From Lentzea jiangxiensis (GTDB lineage Bacteria > Actinomycetota > Actinomycetes > Mycobacteriales > Pseudonocardiaceae): DNA of 64,000 bases. The stretch lies in NCBI RefSeq assembly GCF_900104175.1, contig NZ_FNIX01000018.1, forward strand, positions 62,001 to 126,000, given 5' to 3'. The notes beneath the pieces are model-generated. The model was not told where the DNA came from. It did no database searches and saw nothing but the letters and a program-made list of their open reading frames with translations. Below are positions 49,921 through 58,288 of the stretch, piece after piece. How positions within the stretch are numbered: the first letter of the stretch is position 1; every line of letters begins with the position of its first letter. A program made the position numbers and the translations under genes.

Positions 49921-50349
49921 ATGCCAGGCTCTGCCGAGGGGCGTCCGGAGTTCATCTTGAACGTCGACTTGACCGGGGGTGCGGCACCACCGCTGCGCGA
50001 CCTGCGGCACTCGGTACGAAGAGCACTGTCCCATCTGCACGCTGACTGCGTGGGGGACGCCGAACTGCTCGTGACGGAGCTGATCAGCAACGCCTACGAC
50101 CACGGCCGGCCGCCCATCAGCTTCCGCATGTGCGAGCTGCCCGGCTCGGCACTGCGCATCGACGTCGAAGACGGCGACCGGGCGAACCTCCCTCGCCTGG
50201 GGGTGTCACGGCTGGGCGGCGGACGAGGTCGAGGCTTGGTACTGGTGAAGGAGCTGTCCCGGAGGTGGGGATGCGTCGTCACCGCCACCAGCAAGATCGT
50301 GTGGGCGGAGATGAACTGCCGCGTGTTGAGCCCCGTGAGGCCCGCCTGA
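49921..50349 (+). CDS. RsbW-like anti-sigma serine kinase / ATP-binding protein
   Basis: This 142-residue GHKL ATPase has the N-box ELLVTELISNAYDHG, a reduced G1 box (DVEDGDRANL) and G2 GGGRGRGLVLVKEL. It belongs to the HATPase_c_2 group that inactivates sigma factors or phosphorylates STAS proteins. ATG 49921 is chosen because a GGAGGG site stands 4-9 bases upstream; the open frame upstream to 49738 is not conserved. It converges on the STAS gene of the neighbouring module, five bases apart. Confidence 0.88.
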   Translation: MPGSAEGRPEFILNVDLTGGAAPPLRDLRHSVRRALSHLHADCVGDAELLVTELISNAYDHGRPPISFRMCELPGSALRIDVEDGDRANLPRLGVSRLGGGRGRGLVLVKELSRRWGCVVTATSKIVWAEMNCRVLSPVRPA

Positions 50350-50354
50350 TCCGG

Positions 50355-50693
50355 TCAGGCGGTGGAGTCACCGACGTGCCGGACGGGGATCAGGGTGTCC
50401 ATGGCTGTCATGCGCAGCAGGCGGCTGAGGCGGTCCGGAACGGCGGCCAGCGCCAGGCTGCCGCCACCCGCTTGCGCCTGGTTCCACAGGGCGATGACGA
50501 CACTCAGCCCCGAGGAGTCGCAGAAGTCCACTCCGGACATGTCCAGCAGCAGGTGCGGGAAACCCTCGGCGAGCAGAGACATTCCCTGGTCGCGCAGGAG
50601 GGGCGCCGTGACCGGGTCGAGCTCGCCGCTGATGGCGATCAGGGCGTGACCGGCACCGGTGTGCCGCACATCGAGGTGGAAAGCCTTCGTCAT
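50355..50693 (-). CDS. STAS-domain anti-sigma factor antagonist (RsbV-like)
   Basis: This 112-residue STAS protein has the phosphorylatable Ser in DMSGVDFCDSSGLSVV. It would bind the anti-sigma kinase when dephosphorylated. Its ATG overlaps the stop of the PAS-PP2C gene (ATGA), so phosphatase and probable substrate are translated together. Confidence 0.92.
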   Translation of the reverse strand: MTKAFHLDVRHTGAGHALIAISGELDPVTAPLLRDQGMSLLAEGFPHLLLDMSGVDFCDSSGLSVVIALWNQAQAGGGSLALAAVPDRLSRLLRMTAMDTLIPVRHVGDSTA

Positions 50694-52105
50694 GGACGGT
50701 CAGTGCTCTCGATCAACGTCTGAGTCCGGTCGGACGCGATGATCGACACAGCGTCGGTGGACGACCCTGCGGCCGATGTGCCGGCGCTGGGGACACCGAG
50801 GGCCAGCAGAGCGACGTCGTCATCGGTGCCGTTGGGCAAGCCGGCGAGAAAGGCGACCGTGTCGGCCACGACGGCAGCCGGGGTGGAGGGGCCGGTGCGC
50901 GCCACGAGCATCGCGGCGACCCCTTCGGTGTCGAGCAACTGGCCGTCGGCGTCCCGGGCCTCGGTCAGGCCGTCGGTGTAGAGCAGCAAGGTCTGACCAG
51001 GCTCGAGGTCAACGGTGGTCTCGGCGAAGCGGGCCTCGGCCAGCGCACCGACCAGCATCGCTCCGGGCAGCTCGACCGGCCGCACCCGGCTGTCCTCATC
51101 GCTCTCGTGCTCTGCGGAGAGGTGGAACGCCGGAGGATGCCCACCGCCGGCCAGCCGCACGGTCGCGCCGTCATGGGTCGGGGTGAGGGTGCCGTGGAGA
51201 ACGGTGCAGAACCGGATGCCTACGCTCGGGTCGCGGAGCAGGGCGGTGTTGAGGGCGCTGAGAACCGCGATGGGGTTGTCGGGGTTGTGGTGAGCAGCGG
51301 CGCGGAGGGTGTAGCGGCTCAGCGAGGTCAACGCCGCGGCCTCGACACCTTTGCCGCACACGTCGCCGAGGAAGAAACCCCACGTGGTGTCCGTCAGCGG
51401 GAAGACGTCGTAGAAGTCGCCGCCGAGCTGATCGGGGGAAGCGGTGTGGTAGTGACTGGCCAGCTCCAGGCCGGGCACTGCCGGCAGTGACGGCGGCAGC
51501 AGGGTCTGCTGCAGCACCGCCAGCGTCGCCGCCAGCCGTTCCCGGTCGGCCTCGGCCTGCAGGCGGGCTCGCTCTGCCGCGGCGTAGGCCCGTTCGGCGT
51601 CTTGCCGGCGGCGCAGTAGTTCCTCTTCGTAGGCGCGGCGGTCGGAGGCGTCGAACACCGTGGTGCGGATCAGCAGCTGCTCTCCCCCGGCACCGCGCTT
51701 GACCACCGACGAGACGAGCGCCGGCAGCCGCCGACCACCGGATACCTTCATCTCCAAGGCGATGCCACGCAGCTCGCCCTGCATGCGCAGCAACGGCTCG
51801 AAGTGCGTCTCGTGGTACAGCTTGCCGCCGACGGTGAGCAGATCGGCGAACCGCTTCCGGCCGACCACGGCCTCACGGGTCAGACCCAGCCAGTCCAGCA
51901 ACGTGGCGTTGATCTTCGCGATGGTGCCGTCCATCATCGTGGACAGGTAGCCGCACGGCGCCGCGTCGTACAGGTCCTCGGCGCTGTCCTCCAGCAGCGC
52001 CGTGAACGCCGCGTCCGTGCTGCCGGTGTGGCCTGGATCCGTACCGCTCCTGGTGTGGGCGGGCTCCGGCGGGTCTTCGGCGGAGATCCCGTCCGCCCGG
52101 CACAT
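50690..52105 (-). CDS. PAS-PP2C phosphatase (RsbP-like)
   Basis: This 471-residue protein has an N-terminal PAS domain (about 35-155: YDAAPCGYLSTMMDGTIAKI, LDWLGLTREAVVGR), a coiled linker (RQDAERAYAAAERARLQAEA) and a C-terminal SpoIIE-type PP2C domain (LGGDFYDVFPL, GDVCGKGVEAA, LYTDGLTEARD). PAS plus PP2C is the layout of Bacillus RsbP, which senses energy stress with RsbQ. Here the RsbQ-like gene is directly upstream, its stop overlapping this ATG (TGATG). ATG 52105 is therefore the natural start. Confidence 0.92.
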   Translation of the reverse strand: MCRADGISAEDPPEPAHTRSGTDPGHTGSTDAAFTALLEDSAEDLYDAAPCGYLSTMMDGTIAKINATLLDWLGLTREAVVGRKRFADLLTVGGKLYHETHFEPLLRMQGELRGIALEMKVSGGRRLPALVSSVVKRGAGGEQLLIRTTVFDASDRRAYEEELLRRRQDAERAYAAAERARLQAEADRERLAATLAVLQQTLLPPSLPAVPGLELASHYHTASPDQLGGDFYDVFPLTDTTWGFFLGDVCGKGVEAAALTSLSRYTLRAAAHHNPDNPIAVLSALNTALLRDPSVGIRFCTVLHGTLTPTHDGATVRLAGGGHPPAFHLSAEHESDEDSRVRPVELPGAMLVGALAEARFAETTVDLEPGQTLLLYTDGLTEARDADGQLLDTEGVAAMLVARTGPSTPAAVVADTVAFLAGLPNGTDDDVALLALGVPSAGTSAAGSSTDAVSIIASDRTQTLIESTDRP

Positions 52106-52908
52106 CACGGGTGGGTCCCGAGGAAGTCCAAGATCGCCTCCGCGGTCGCCTCGGGTGCGCTCAGCTGCGGGCAGTGCCCGGTGGCGTCGAGGGTGACCAG
52201 GCGGGAGGACGGGATCGCGGCGTGGACGAAGGCACCGACCTCGCGAGGCGCGATCACGTCCTGGGCGCACTCGAGCACCAGCGTGGGCACCGTGACGTCG
52301 GCGAGGTCGGCACGGCTGTCGGACAGGAACGTGGTGCGGGCGAACACGCGGGCGATGTCGGGATCGGTGGCGCAGAAGCTGTTGGTGAGCTCCTGCCCGA
52401 GTTCCGGCCGCTCCGGATTGCCCATGATCACCGGCGCCATCGCCGAGGACCAGCCCAGGTAGTTCGACTCCAGCGAGGCCAGCAGTTCGTCGATGTCCTC
52501 GGCGGTGAACCCGCCGCGGTAGTCCGCGTGGTCGATGTAGCAGGGCGACGGCGCCACCATCACCAGCGACCCGATCCGCTGCGGAGCCATCCGCGCGGCC
52601 AGCACCCCGATCATGGCGCTGACCGAGTGACCGACCAGCACCGCCTGCTCGAGGTCCAGCTCCTCACAGATGTCGACGATGTCCTGCGCGTATCCGTCAA
52701 GCTGCGAGTACCGCTCTTCAGTCCACACGGACAGGTCCGAACCGCCCGACCCCACATAGTCGAACAACACCACCCGGTGTCGCCGCGCCAACGCGGGAAC
52801 GATCAACCGCCACATGTTCTGGTCGCAGCCGAAACCGTGCGCCAGCAGCACAGTCTGCCCGTCGGCCGCGCCGGTGACCGTGACGTTGTTCCGGTGACGG
52901 ATGTCCAT
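52105..52908 (-). CDS. RsbQ-like alpha/beta hydrolase
   Basis: This 267-residue hydrolase follows Bacillus RsbQ closely: NNVTVTG, GFGCDQNMWR, FDYVGSGGSDLS, LDGYAQDIVDICEEL and MVAPSPCYI. The catalytic residues are Ser95 in VGHSVSA, Asp in ECAQDVIAP and His in TGHCPQLS. RsbQ makes or hydrolyses a small hydrophobic ligand that is needed to activate RsbP. Related KAI2/D14 proteins have the same fold. It is translationally coupled to the PAS-PP2C gene, so it very probably provides its signal. Confidence 0.92.
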   Translation of the reverse strand: MDIRHRNNVTVTGAADGQTVLLAHGFGCDQNMWRLIVPALARRHRVVLFDYVGSGGSDLSVWTEERYSQLDGYAQDIVDICEELDLEQAVLVGHSVSAMIGVLAARMAPQRIGSLVMVAPSPCYIDHADYRGGFTAEDIDELLASLESNYLGWSSAMAPVIMGNPERPELGQELTNSFCATDPDIARVFARTTFLSDSRADLADVTVPTLVLECAQDVIAPREVGAFVHAAIPSSRLVTLDATGHCPQLSAPEATAEAILDFLGTHP

Positions 52909-53672
52909 GTGCTTCTCCCTCGGACCAGCTCAAGCTGATCACACTAGGCCTTGGCCACGCACGCGCGTGCACCGACCGGGCCGCCGCACAACGATGACAG
53001 TTCGTGTGACCCCGAGCAGAGCGATTCCAGCCTGGGACGGCGCCGGCTCCACTTACCGGCAGCATGAGGCCGACCGTTGCAGACAGAAGAGAGCCTGCTC
53101 CTCGATTGTCGCCGCCCTGGTCGTCCTTGTGACGTTCCGCAGGACCGGTGCGCCGCTCATGGCGGGCCAGCTCACATCCGCCGGTGTGCGCCCCGCCTTC
53201 TACGCCGCCGGCATCTGTGTGTTGTCCCAGATGCTGTGGACGCCGATCAGCGCCCTTCTCGATGCAGGCCCGGGAAGCCACGACTTCCCGGCGATCACGG
53301 TGTAGACCGCGACCGCAGGCCACGAACCAGGCGTTGATGGTGTCACCGGTGCCGTGGTGGATGACGCCGGGGACGGTGCCCGGCTCCCGTCCGTCGGTGC
53401 GAGTCAGGCCGCCGGACAGCGGCGGGACATGGGGAAGTACCCCCGTGGCTCGTCGCTCGAGGTGGGCCGACGATGAGCGTCCGCAGGACCATCATCATGG
53501 TGAACAGCGCGCAATCTGACGGCACAGCGGCGCCACGAATACAGCGGTGGGCACCTCGAGATGCTCGACCAGCTCGTCCTGGTGCGGTGTCCGCCGCAGA
53601 TTCCGGCTCGGTCCTTTCGCGACTTTCGGAAGAGTCGGCGCAGTTGTGCCTTGCTGATGCCTCTCCGCACTT
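52909..53672. other. Intergenic region, 764 bases
   Basis: No convincing coding sequence. Open frames on both strands (for example minus 52718-53323 and plus 52901-53305) lack ribosome sites, conserved motifs and GC3 bias. The promoter of the RsbQ operon lies at the left end. The rest may hold decayed DNA; a minus-strand string VPGVIHHGTGDTINAWF at about 53315-53365 looks protein-like but stops on both sides. Confidence 0.4.
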
Positions 53673-54560
53673 TCACCGTTTGACGGGCCACCGCCCATGC
53701 GTTCCTTCCACGGCGGGGTGTGGCCCGAACACGTTGCCCTGCGTGGCGGAGACCGTCTTCCTCGTCAGCGCCGCGAGGCGGAAGAGAGGCCCGGCGAGCA
53801 GGTCGTAAAGACCCGGCAGGAAACGGAATCCCGCGATGATGAAGGGGTTCGCGGGACCGACCGGCACGGAGACGTTCCGCCGCGGACGGTCGGCCAGGCG
53901 GACGATCGCGGCCGCCACTCGTTCGGGGCTCAGGACCGGAACCGGTGGCCGCGCCGCGTGACCGGTGTAGTTGGCGGCCTGGTCGTAGATCGGCGTGTTG
54001 ATGCTGCCGGGACTCACGATGCACACGTGCACCCCCGGCTCGTCACGCGTCTCCTGCTGCAGAGTGCGCAGCAGGGCGCGCTGTCCCCACTTGGCGGTGG
54101 AGTAGGCGCCCATCTGCGGCACGGTGATCGAGCCGAGCAACGAGTTCACGCCGATGAACACGCCGCTGCGCTGGCGACGCAGAACCGGCAGGACCGCCTG
54201 TGCGAGGTGCAGCGTGCCGTGGACCGCGGTGTCCACGACCGAGGTGAACACATCCGGGGGCATCCCCTCCGCGGTCCCGTACCCCATCACCGTCGCACTG
54301 TGCACGACGACGTCGATCCGCCCGTGGCGGTCGATGGTCTTCCCGACGATCCGCCCCGCGCCGCCGGGATCACCGATGTCGTCGACGATGACGTCGACCG
54401 GCGCGACTCCCACCGCCCTGCAGGCCTTCTCCGCGGCGTCGAGCGCCTCACCACTGCGGGACACCAGGACCACGGCATCCCCGCGGAAGGAGAACGCCAC
54501 CGCGGTGGCCAACCCGATCCCGCTGCTCGCCCCCACCACGAGCACCACCCGGCCGGTCAT
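53673..54560 (-). CDS. Short-chain dehydrogenase, coupled to alcohol dehydrogenase
   Basis: This 295-residue classical SDR has GASSGIG (residues 10-16), VVHSATVMG in place of the usual NNAG, the catalytic Ser in VNSLLGS and YSTAKWG. The C-terminal about 70 residues are longer than usual. Its ATG overlaps the stop of the zinc alcohol dehydrogenase (ATGA), so both are made together. A linked oxidation/reduction of a common substrate is likely; the substrate is unknown. Confidence 0.88.
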   Translation of the reverse strand: MTGRVVLVVGASSGIGLATAVAFSFRGDAVVLVSRSGEALDAAEKACRAVGVAPVDVIVDDIGDPGGAGRIVGKTIDRHGRIDVVVHSATVMGYGTAEGMPPDVFTSVVDTAVHGTLHLAQAVLPVLRRQRSGVFIGVNSLLGSITVPQMGAYSTAKWGQRALLRTLQQETRDEPGVHVCIVSPGSINTPIYDQAANYTGHAARPPVPVLSPERVAAAIVRLADRPRRNVSVPVGPANPFIIAGFRFLPGLYDLLAGPLFRLAALTRKTVSATQGNVFGPHPAVEGTHGRWPVKR

Positions 54561-55753
54561 GGGCTCAGCACGACCTTGATGCAGCCGTCGCTCTTGGCGC
54601 GGAACATCTCGTACCCCCGCGCGGCCTCGGCGAGCGGGAGGCGGTGCGTGGTCAGGTCCAGGGTGCCGAGCGGGTCGGCCGGGTCCAGCACCAGCGGCAG
54701 GATCTCATCGGTCCACCGGCGCACGTGGGCCTGCCCCATCCGCAGCTGGATCCCGCGGTCGAACATCTCCATCATCGGCATCGGGTCCTGCTCGCCGCCG
54801 TACACGCCGGACACCGACACCGTGCCACCGCGTCGCACACCCTTCAGGGCGGCGTGCAGCGCGTCGAGGCGGTCCAGCGCGACCTTGTCGATCACCTTCT
54901 GGGCGATGCTGTCGGGAAGCAGCCCGGCGGCCTTCTGCGCCGCGGCGACCAGACCACCGCCGTGGGCCTCCATGCCGACGGCGTCGATGGTGGCGTCCGG
55001 CCCGCGTCCGTCCACCATGTCGATCAACGCCGCCGCCACCTCGTCGGAGCCGTCGAACTCGTCGAGGTTGACGGGTTCGGCCCCGTGGCGTTCGGCCAGC
55101 GCGAGGCGTTCGGGAACGCGGTCGACGCCGATGACGCGGCCGGCGCCGAGCCTCCTGGCGATCCGGACGGCGAACTGCCCGACCGGCCCGAGCCCGAGCA
55201 CCGCGACGGTGCCGCCGGGCAGAACGTCGGCGTAGCGGACCGCCTGCCACGCGGTCGGCAGGATGTCCGACAGGAACAGGAACTGCTCGTCGGGCGTGCC
55301 GTCCGGAACGACGATCGGCCCGAACTGGGCCTGCGGCACGCGCAGGTACTCGGCCTGACCTCCGGGCACCGAGCCGTAGAGGGAGGTGTAGCCGAACAGG
55401 CTCGCGCCCTTGCCCTCGCCGCGCACCTGCGTCGTCTCGCACTGCGCGAACAGGTCGCGCTCACACATCCAGCAGTGACCGCACGAGATGTTGAACGGCA
55501 CCACGACCCGGTCGCCCACGTTGAGGTGACCGCTCGCACCGGAACCGACCTCCTCCACGACGCCCATCGCCTCGTGGCCGAGCACGTCGCCCGGCTTCAG
55601 GTACGGCCCGAGCACCCCGTACAGGTGCAGGTCCGATCCGCAGATCGCGGTCGAGGTGACCCTGATGATGGCGTCGGTGGGCTCCTCGATCCGCGGATCA
55701 GGCACGTCCACGACCTGGACCTTCTCGTTGCCCTGCCACGTCAGCGCCTTCAC
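54557..55753 (-). CDS. Zinc-dependent alcohol dehydrogenase (formaldehyde-dehydrogenase-like MDR)
   Basis: This 398-residue MDR enzyme has the catalytic zinc site (CGSDLHLY, then GHEAMGVVEEVG), the four-Cys structural zinc loop (CGHCWMCERDLFAQC) and the NAD motif GLGPVGQFAVRIA. The insert of about 30 residues after the catalytic domain is of the glutathione-independent formaldehyde dehydrogenase type. GTG 55753 is chosen because GGGGGAGG lies upstream and the family start VKALTWQG follows. It opens a two-gene operon with the SDR. Detoxification of aldehydes or an alcohol oxidation is inferred. Confidence 0.92.
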   Translation of the reverse strand: MKALTWQGNEKVQVVDVPDPRIEEPTDAIIRVTSTAICGSDLHLYGVLGPYLKPGDVLGHEAMGVVEEVGSGASGHLNVGDRVVVPFNISCGHCWMCERDLFAQCETTQVRGEGKGASLFGYTSLYGSVPGGQAEYLRVPQAQFGPIVVPDGTPDEQFLFLSDILPTAWQAVRYADVLPGGTVAVLGLGPVGQFAVRIARRLGAGRVIGVDRVPERLALAERHGAEPVNLDEFDGSDEVAAALIDMVDGRGPDATIDAVGMEAHGGGLVAAAQKAAGLLPDSIAQKVIDKVALDRLDALHAALKGVRRGGTVSVSGVYGGEQDPMPMMEMFDRGIQLRMGQAHVRRWTDEILPLVLDPADPLGTLDLTTHRLPLAEAARGYEMFRAKSDGCIKVVLSP

Positions 55754-55980
55754 GGCTGCGCCACCTCCCCCGCAGGCGTGGTGGGACTTGCGGGCGTGAC
55801 CAGGATGCGCGGCACCGCACACACGGCTGCCGTCGAGCGGGTGATCCGAGGCATACGACTTCCCCTCATGGCTGCGTTCCGACAAGGCAGCAGTACCCTC
55901 AGAAATCGACTCAAAACCGTTTCACTCGACAGTGTGCAGTGGCGAGAGCCGTCCCGAGCGAGCCCGTTAGAGTGGTCCGC

Positions 55981-56328
55981 GTGGGCGTCTCCCTCTACTA
56001 CACGGCTCGCCGCGCGACCCCGCTGACCGACGCCGAGTCCGCGGCGGTCAGCCAGGTCGTCAGCACCTACAACGAGAACGCGCCGTTCTCCGCGCAGGAA
56101 GAAGGGCTGTACCTCTACGACCGGCTGGAGCCGGGAACGGTGCTCGACGGGTCGACCAAGATGCCCGCCGCGGACGACCGGGCGATCCCGTCGCTGGTGC
56201 ACTGGCTGTCCGCGGTGACCGCGCTGCGCAATGTGGTGCCGGACGCGGACTGGACCCTCACCCTCGACGACTACGAGATCGAGTGGGACGGCCACACCGG
56301 CTACCACCTGCCCGGCCTCACCGACTGA
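55981..56328 (+). CDS. Conserved hypothetical protein
   Basis: This 115-residue protein starts VGVSLYYTARRATPL and has the motifs EEGLYLYDR, LDGSTKMP and a C-terminal acidic WDGHTGYHLPG. It is soluble and without membrane segments or signal. I recall similar short actinobacterial proteins but no function. GTG 55981 begins the conserved part; an upstream start at 55939 is possible. It diverges from the alcohol dehydrogenase gene. Confidence 0.65.
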   Translation: MGVSLYYTARRATPLTDAESAAVSQVVSTYNENAPFSAQEEGLYLYDRLEPGTVLDGSTKMPAADDRAIPSLVHWLSAVTALRNVVPDADWTLTLDDYEIEWDGHTGYHLPGLTD

Positions 56329-56630
56329 TTTCCTGGAGCGGGTTCAAGCAGAAGGTGGACACCGCGCGGCGTCGGTTGCTCGCGCGTGGGGACAGCACGT
56401 CCACCACAGCCGTGGTTACGAAGGGCTCGCACCAGCACATGGATGGTGGCCGCCGCAACGCGCGAGAAACGCCTCAAGGTTCCAGACGTTGGAAGCAGGG
56501 CTAGCTCTCCGACCACCGGCTCCCGCACAGTCAGGAAGTGCGTGCGGGCCGGTCAAGGCGTGCACGTAGCTTCCTGCCGAGGTCAGCGCTGCGCGGAGCC
56601 GTCGTCAAGCGCATGTACGAAGGGATCGTG
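56329..56630. other. Intergenic region before the carrier-protein gene
   Basis: These 302 bases hold no gene I can support. They should include the promoter for the carrier protein/KAS III-like unit. No clear hairpin or operator was seen. Confidence 0.35.
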
Positions 56631-56903
56631 ATGGTGGCCGAACCTGCCCGCCTCGACTACCTCGAGCTGGTCCGCGATGCCCTCGCGCACGCGCTCGACC
56701 TCGATCGCGACACCACCGACATGGGTCTGGAGGTGCCGTTGACCGGCATGCCGAACATGAGTTCGCTGGCGATGTTGCGGGGCATGATGTTCATCGAGAG
56801 CAAGCTCCGCATCGAACTGGAGGACGACCAGCTGGTCGACGCGAGGACCATCGGCGATCTCGCGAAGATGATCGAGCGGCAGCACGTGGAAGCGGCCGCA
56901 TGA
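56631..56903 (+). CDS. Acyl carrier protein
   Basis: This 90-residue carrier protein has the four-helix pattern LELVRDALAHALDLD, the phosphopantetheine region GMPNMSSLAMLRG with Ser in place of the usual D-S-L context, and the helix III/IV part LVDARTIGDLAKMIE. The usual Asp before the modified Ser is replaced (N-M-S-S-L). It is therefore an atypical, type II carrier. ATG 56631 is preferred because GAAGGGA is upstream; ATG 56613 is possible. Next come a P450 relic and a KAS III-like gene on the same strand. Confidence 0.8.
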   Translation: MVAEPARLDYLELVRDALAHALDLDRDTTDMGLEVPLTGMPNMSSLAMLRGMMFIESKLRIELEDDQLVDARTIGDLAKMIERQHVEAAA

Positions 56904-56930
56904 GCACCGAGATCGTCCGATCGCGTCGAT

Positions 56931-57133
56931 TTGCCGGGGTGCGGACGCGTAGTCGATCAGCTCATTTCCCACCAACCACCGGTCGCGTTCACCAGCCGGC
57001 GGTTCGCGGCTGAGCCGATGGAGATCGCGGGCCGGTCCGTCGCGGCGGGTGAGGCGGTCATGGTGCTGTTGCCCGCCGCCAACCGCACCGCACACGTGTC
57101 GTTCGGCCGCATGGAGCTCACCGGGAGCAAATC
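56931..57133 (+). pseudogene. Decayed cytochrome P450 fragment
   Basis: Between the carrier protein and the KAS III-like gene a frame reads RRFAAEPMEIAGRSVAAGE, then VMVLLPAANR and HVSFG. These match the region of bacterial P450s from after the ExxR helix to the heme loop (R.A.EP.EIAGR.V.AGE.VMV.L.AANRD ... HVAFG). The I-helix, ExxR and heme Cys are missing; about 30 residues are deleted between AANR and HVSFG. An ATG overlapping the carrier stop at 56900 (MSTEIVRSRRF) is in another frame, so it could be the original start. It is a relic, not a gene product. Confidence 0.7.
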
Positions 57134-58096
57134 GTGAAGGTTGCAGGTGCCATCACCATCGCAGGCACCGCGCTCTGGTTGCCCGAGAAGGTCTATTCAG
57201 CTGCTGAAGCGCAAGAAGCGGCCGTGGTGACCAAGGCGGACTCGGAGGGCGAAGGCATCAGCGCGCTGCCGATCGCCGACCTCTTCCCACCGGGAATGGC
57301 TTGTCTCGCCGCGACCGAGGCGCTGACCAAAGCACGCGTGGTGGCGAAGGACCTGGCGCTGCTCGTGCACGCCTGGGTGTACCACCAGGGACCACAGACA
57401 TGGACACCACCACACCGCGTGGCGCGTGAACTCGGCGCGAGTGATTGCGTCGCGCTCGGTGTGCGACAGATGTCCAACGGTGGCGCCATGGCCGTGCAGA
57501 TGGCGGTGACCCACCTGCTCACCGAGCGGCGCGCCGAGGCCGCGCTTGTGACCACCGCGGACTCCTTCGCCGGACTGCCGTACGACAGGTGGCTCTCCGC
57601 ACCACCACTCGGCGACGGCGCCACCGCCGTCGTCTTCACTCGTGGACCGGGCCCACAGGTGATCGAGTCGATCGCGTCGGTGGGTGATCCCGAACTGGAG
57701 CTCGCGTACCCCACCTCCGACCCGTTCGAAGCCGGCACCGATCGCACCAGGACGCCGCCCACCCGGACGGCGCTACGCGGGTTCAGCCGCGGCGTGCGCC
57801 GAGCGGCCGAGGAAGCGCTGGAGGACGCCGGGCTGCGTCCATCGGACATATCGTCCGTGCTGTTGCCCAGGCTCGGCCGGACTCTGGTGACCCATCTGGC
57901 CGGGAGGGCGCTGCCCGATGATCTGGCCGCGAAGGTCGTGCTCACCGGGCGGAACACCGGTCACCTCGGCGCCGGTGACCTGCCCGCGAACCTCGCCGAG
58001 CACCCGGCTCCCGCCGACGGTGAGCACCACCTGCACGTCAGCGTCGGGGCGGGGTTCACCGCGACCTGCCTGATCACCCGTGGCACCCGGAGCTGA
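57134..58096 (+). CDS. KAS III-like acyltransferase with Ser for the catalytic Cys
   Basis: This 320-residue thiolase-fold protein resembles KAS III-like enzymes. The nucleophile position is Ser114 in VRQMSNGGAMA, where KAS III has Cys. The C-terminal TGRNTGHLGAGD carries the His/Asn-type pair of the related acyltransferases. Ser in this position is known in DpsC-like starter synthases and in some KS-like acyltransferases, so an acyl transfer from the neighbouring carrier protein is likely rather than normal decarboxylative condensation. It starts only just past the P450 relic. It converges with the terpene synthase gene. Confidence 0.8.
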   Translation: MKVAGAITIAGTALWLPEKVYSAAEAQEAAVVTKADSEGEGISALPIADLFPPGMACLAATEALTKARVVAKDLALLVHAWVYHQGPQTWTPPHRVARELGASDCVALGVRQMSNGGAMAVQMAVTHLLTERRAEAALVTTADSFAGLPYDRWLSAPPLGDGATAVVFTRGPGPQVIESIASVGDPELELAYPTSDPFEAGTDRTRTPPTRTALRGFSRGVRRAAEEALEDAGLRPSDISSVLLPRLGRTLVTHLAGRALPDDLAAKVVLTGRNTGHLGAGDLPANLAEHPAPADGEHHLHVSVGAGFTATCLITRGTRS

Positions 58097-58288
58097 GCAG
58101 AACCGACGATTCCGTCTCAAGCAGTTCGGGCAACGGCTGTGTCGTCACAGTGGCACGACCGAACTGTCAGCCCCGGCACCGCGGCACACCGGAAACGGTC
58201 TGCCGGGCTCGTAGCGGCGCCGGCCGGCCAGCGGAAGAGCACGGAGTTCTCATGCCACAGCACGAGGAGCTCCGCGTTCTTCGCAGCC

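Noticed and set aside
52718..53323. Minus-strand 201-codon frame
   Set aside because: No ribosome site and no motif; its left part only overlaps the RsbQ-like gene in another frame.
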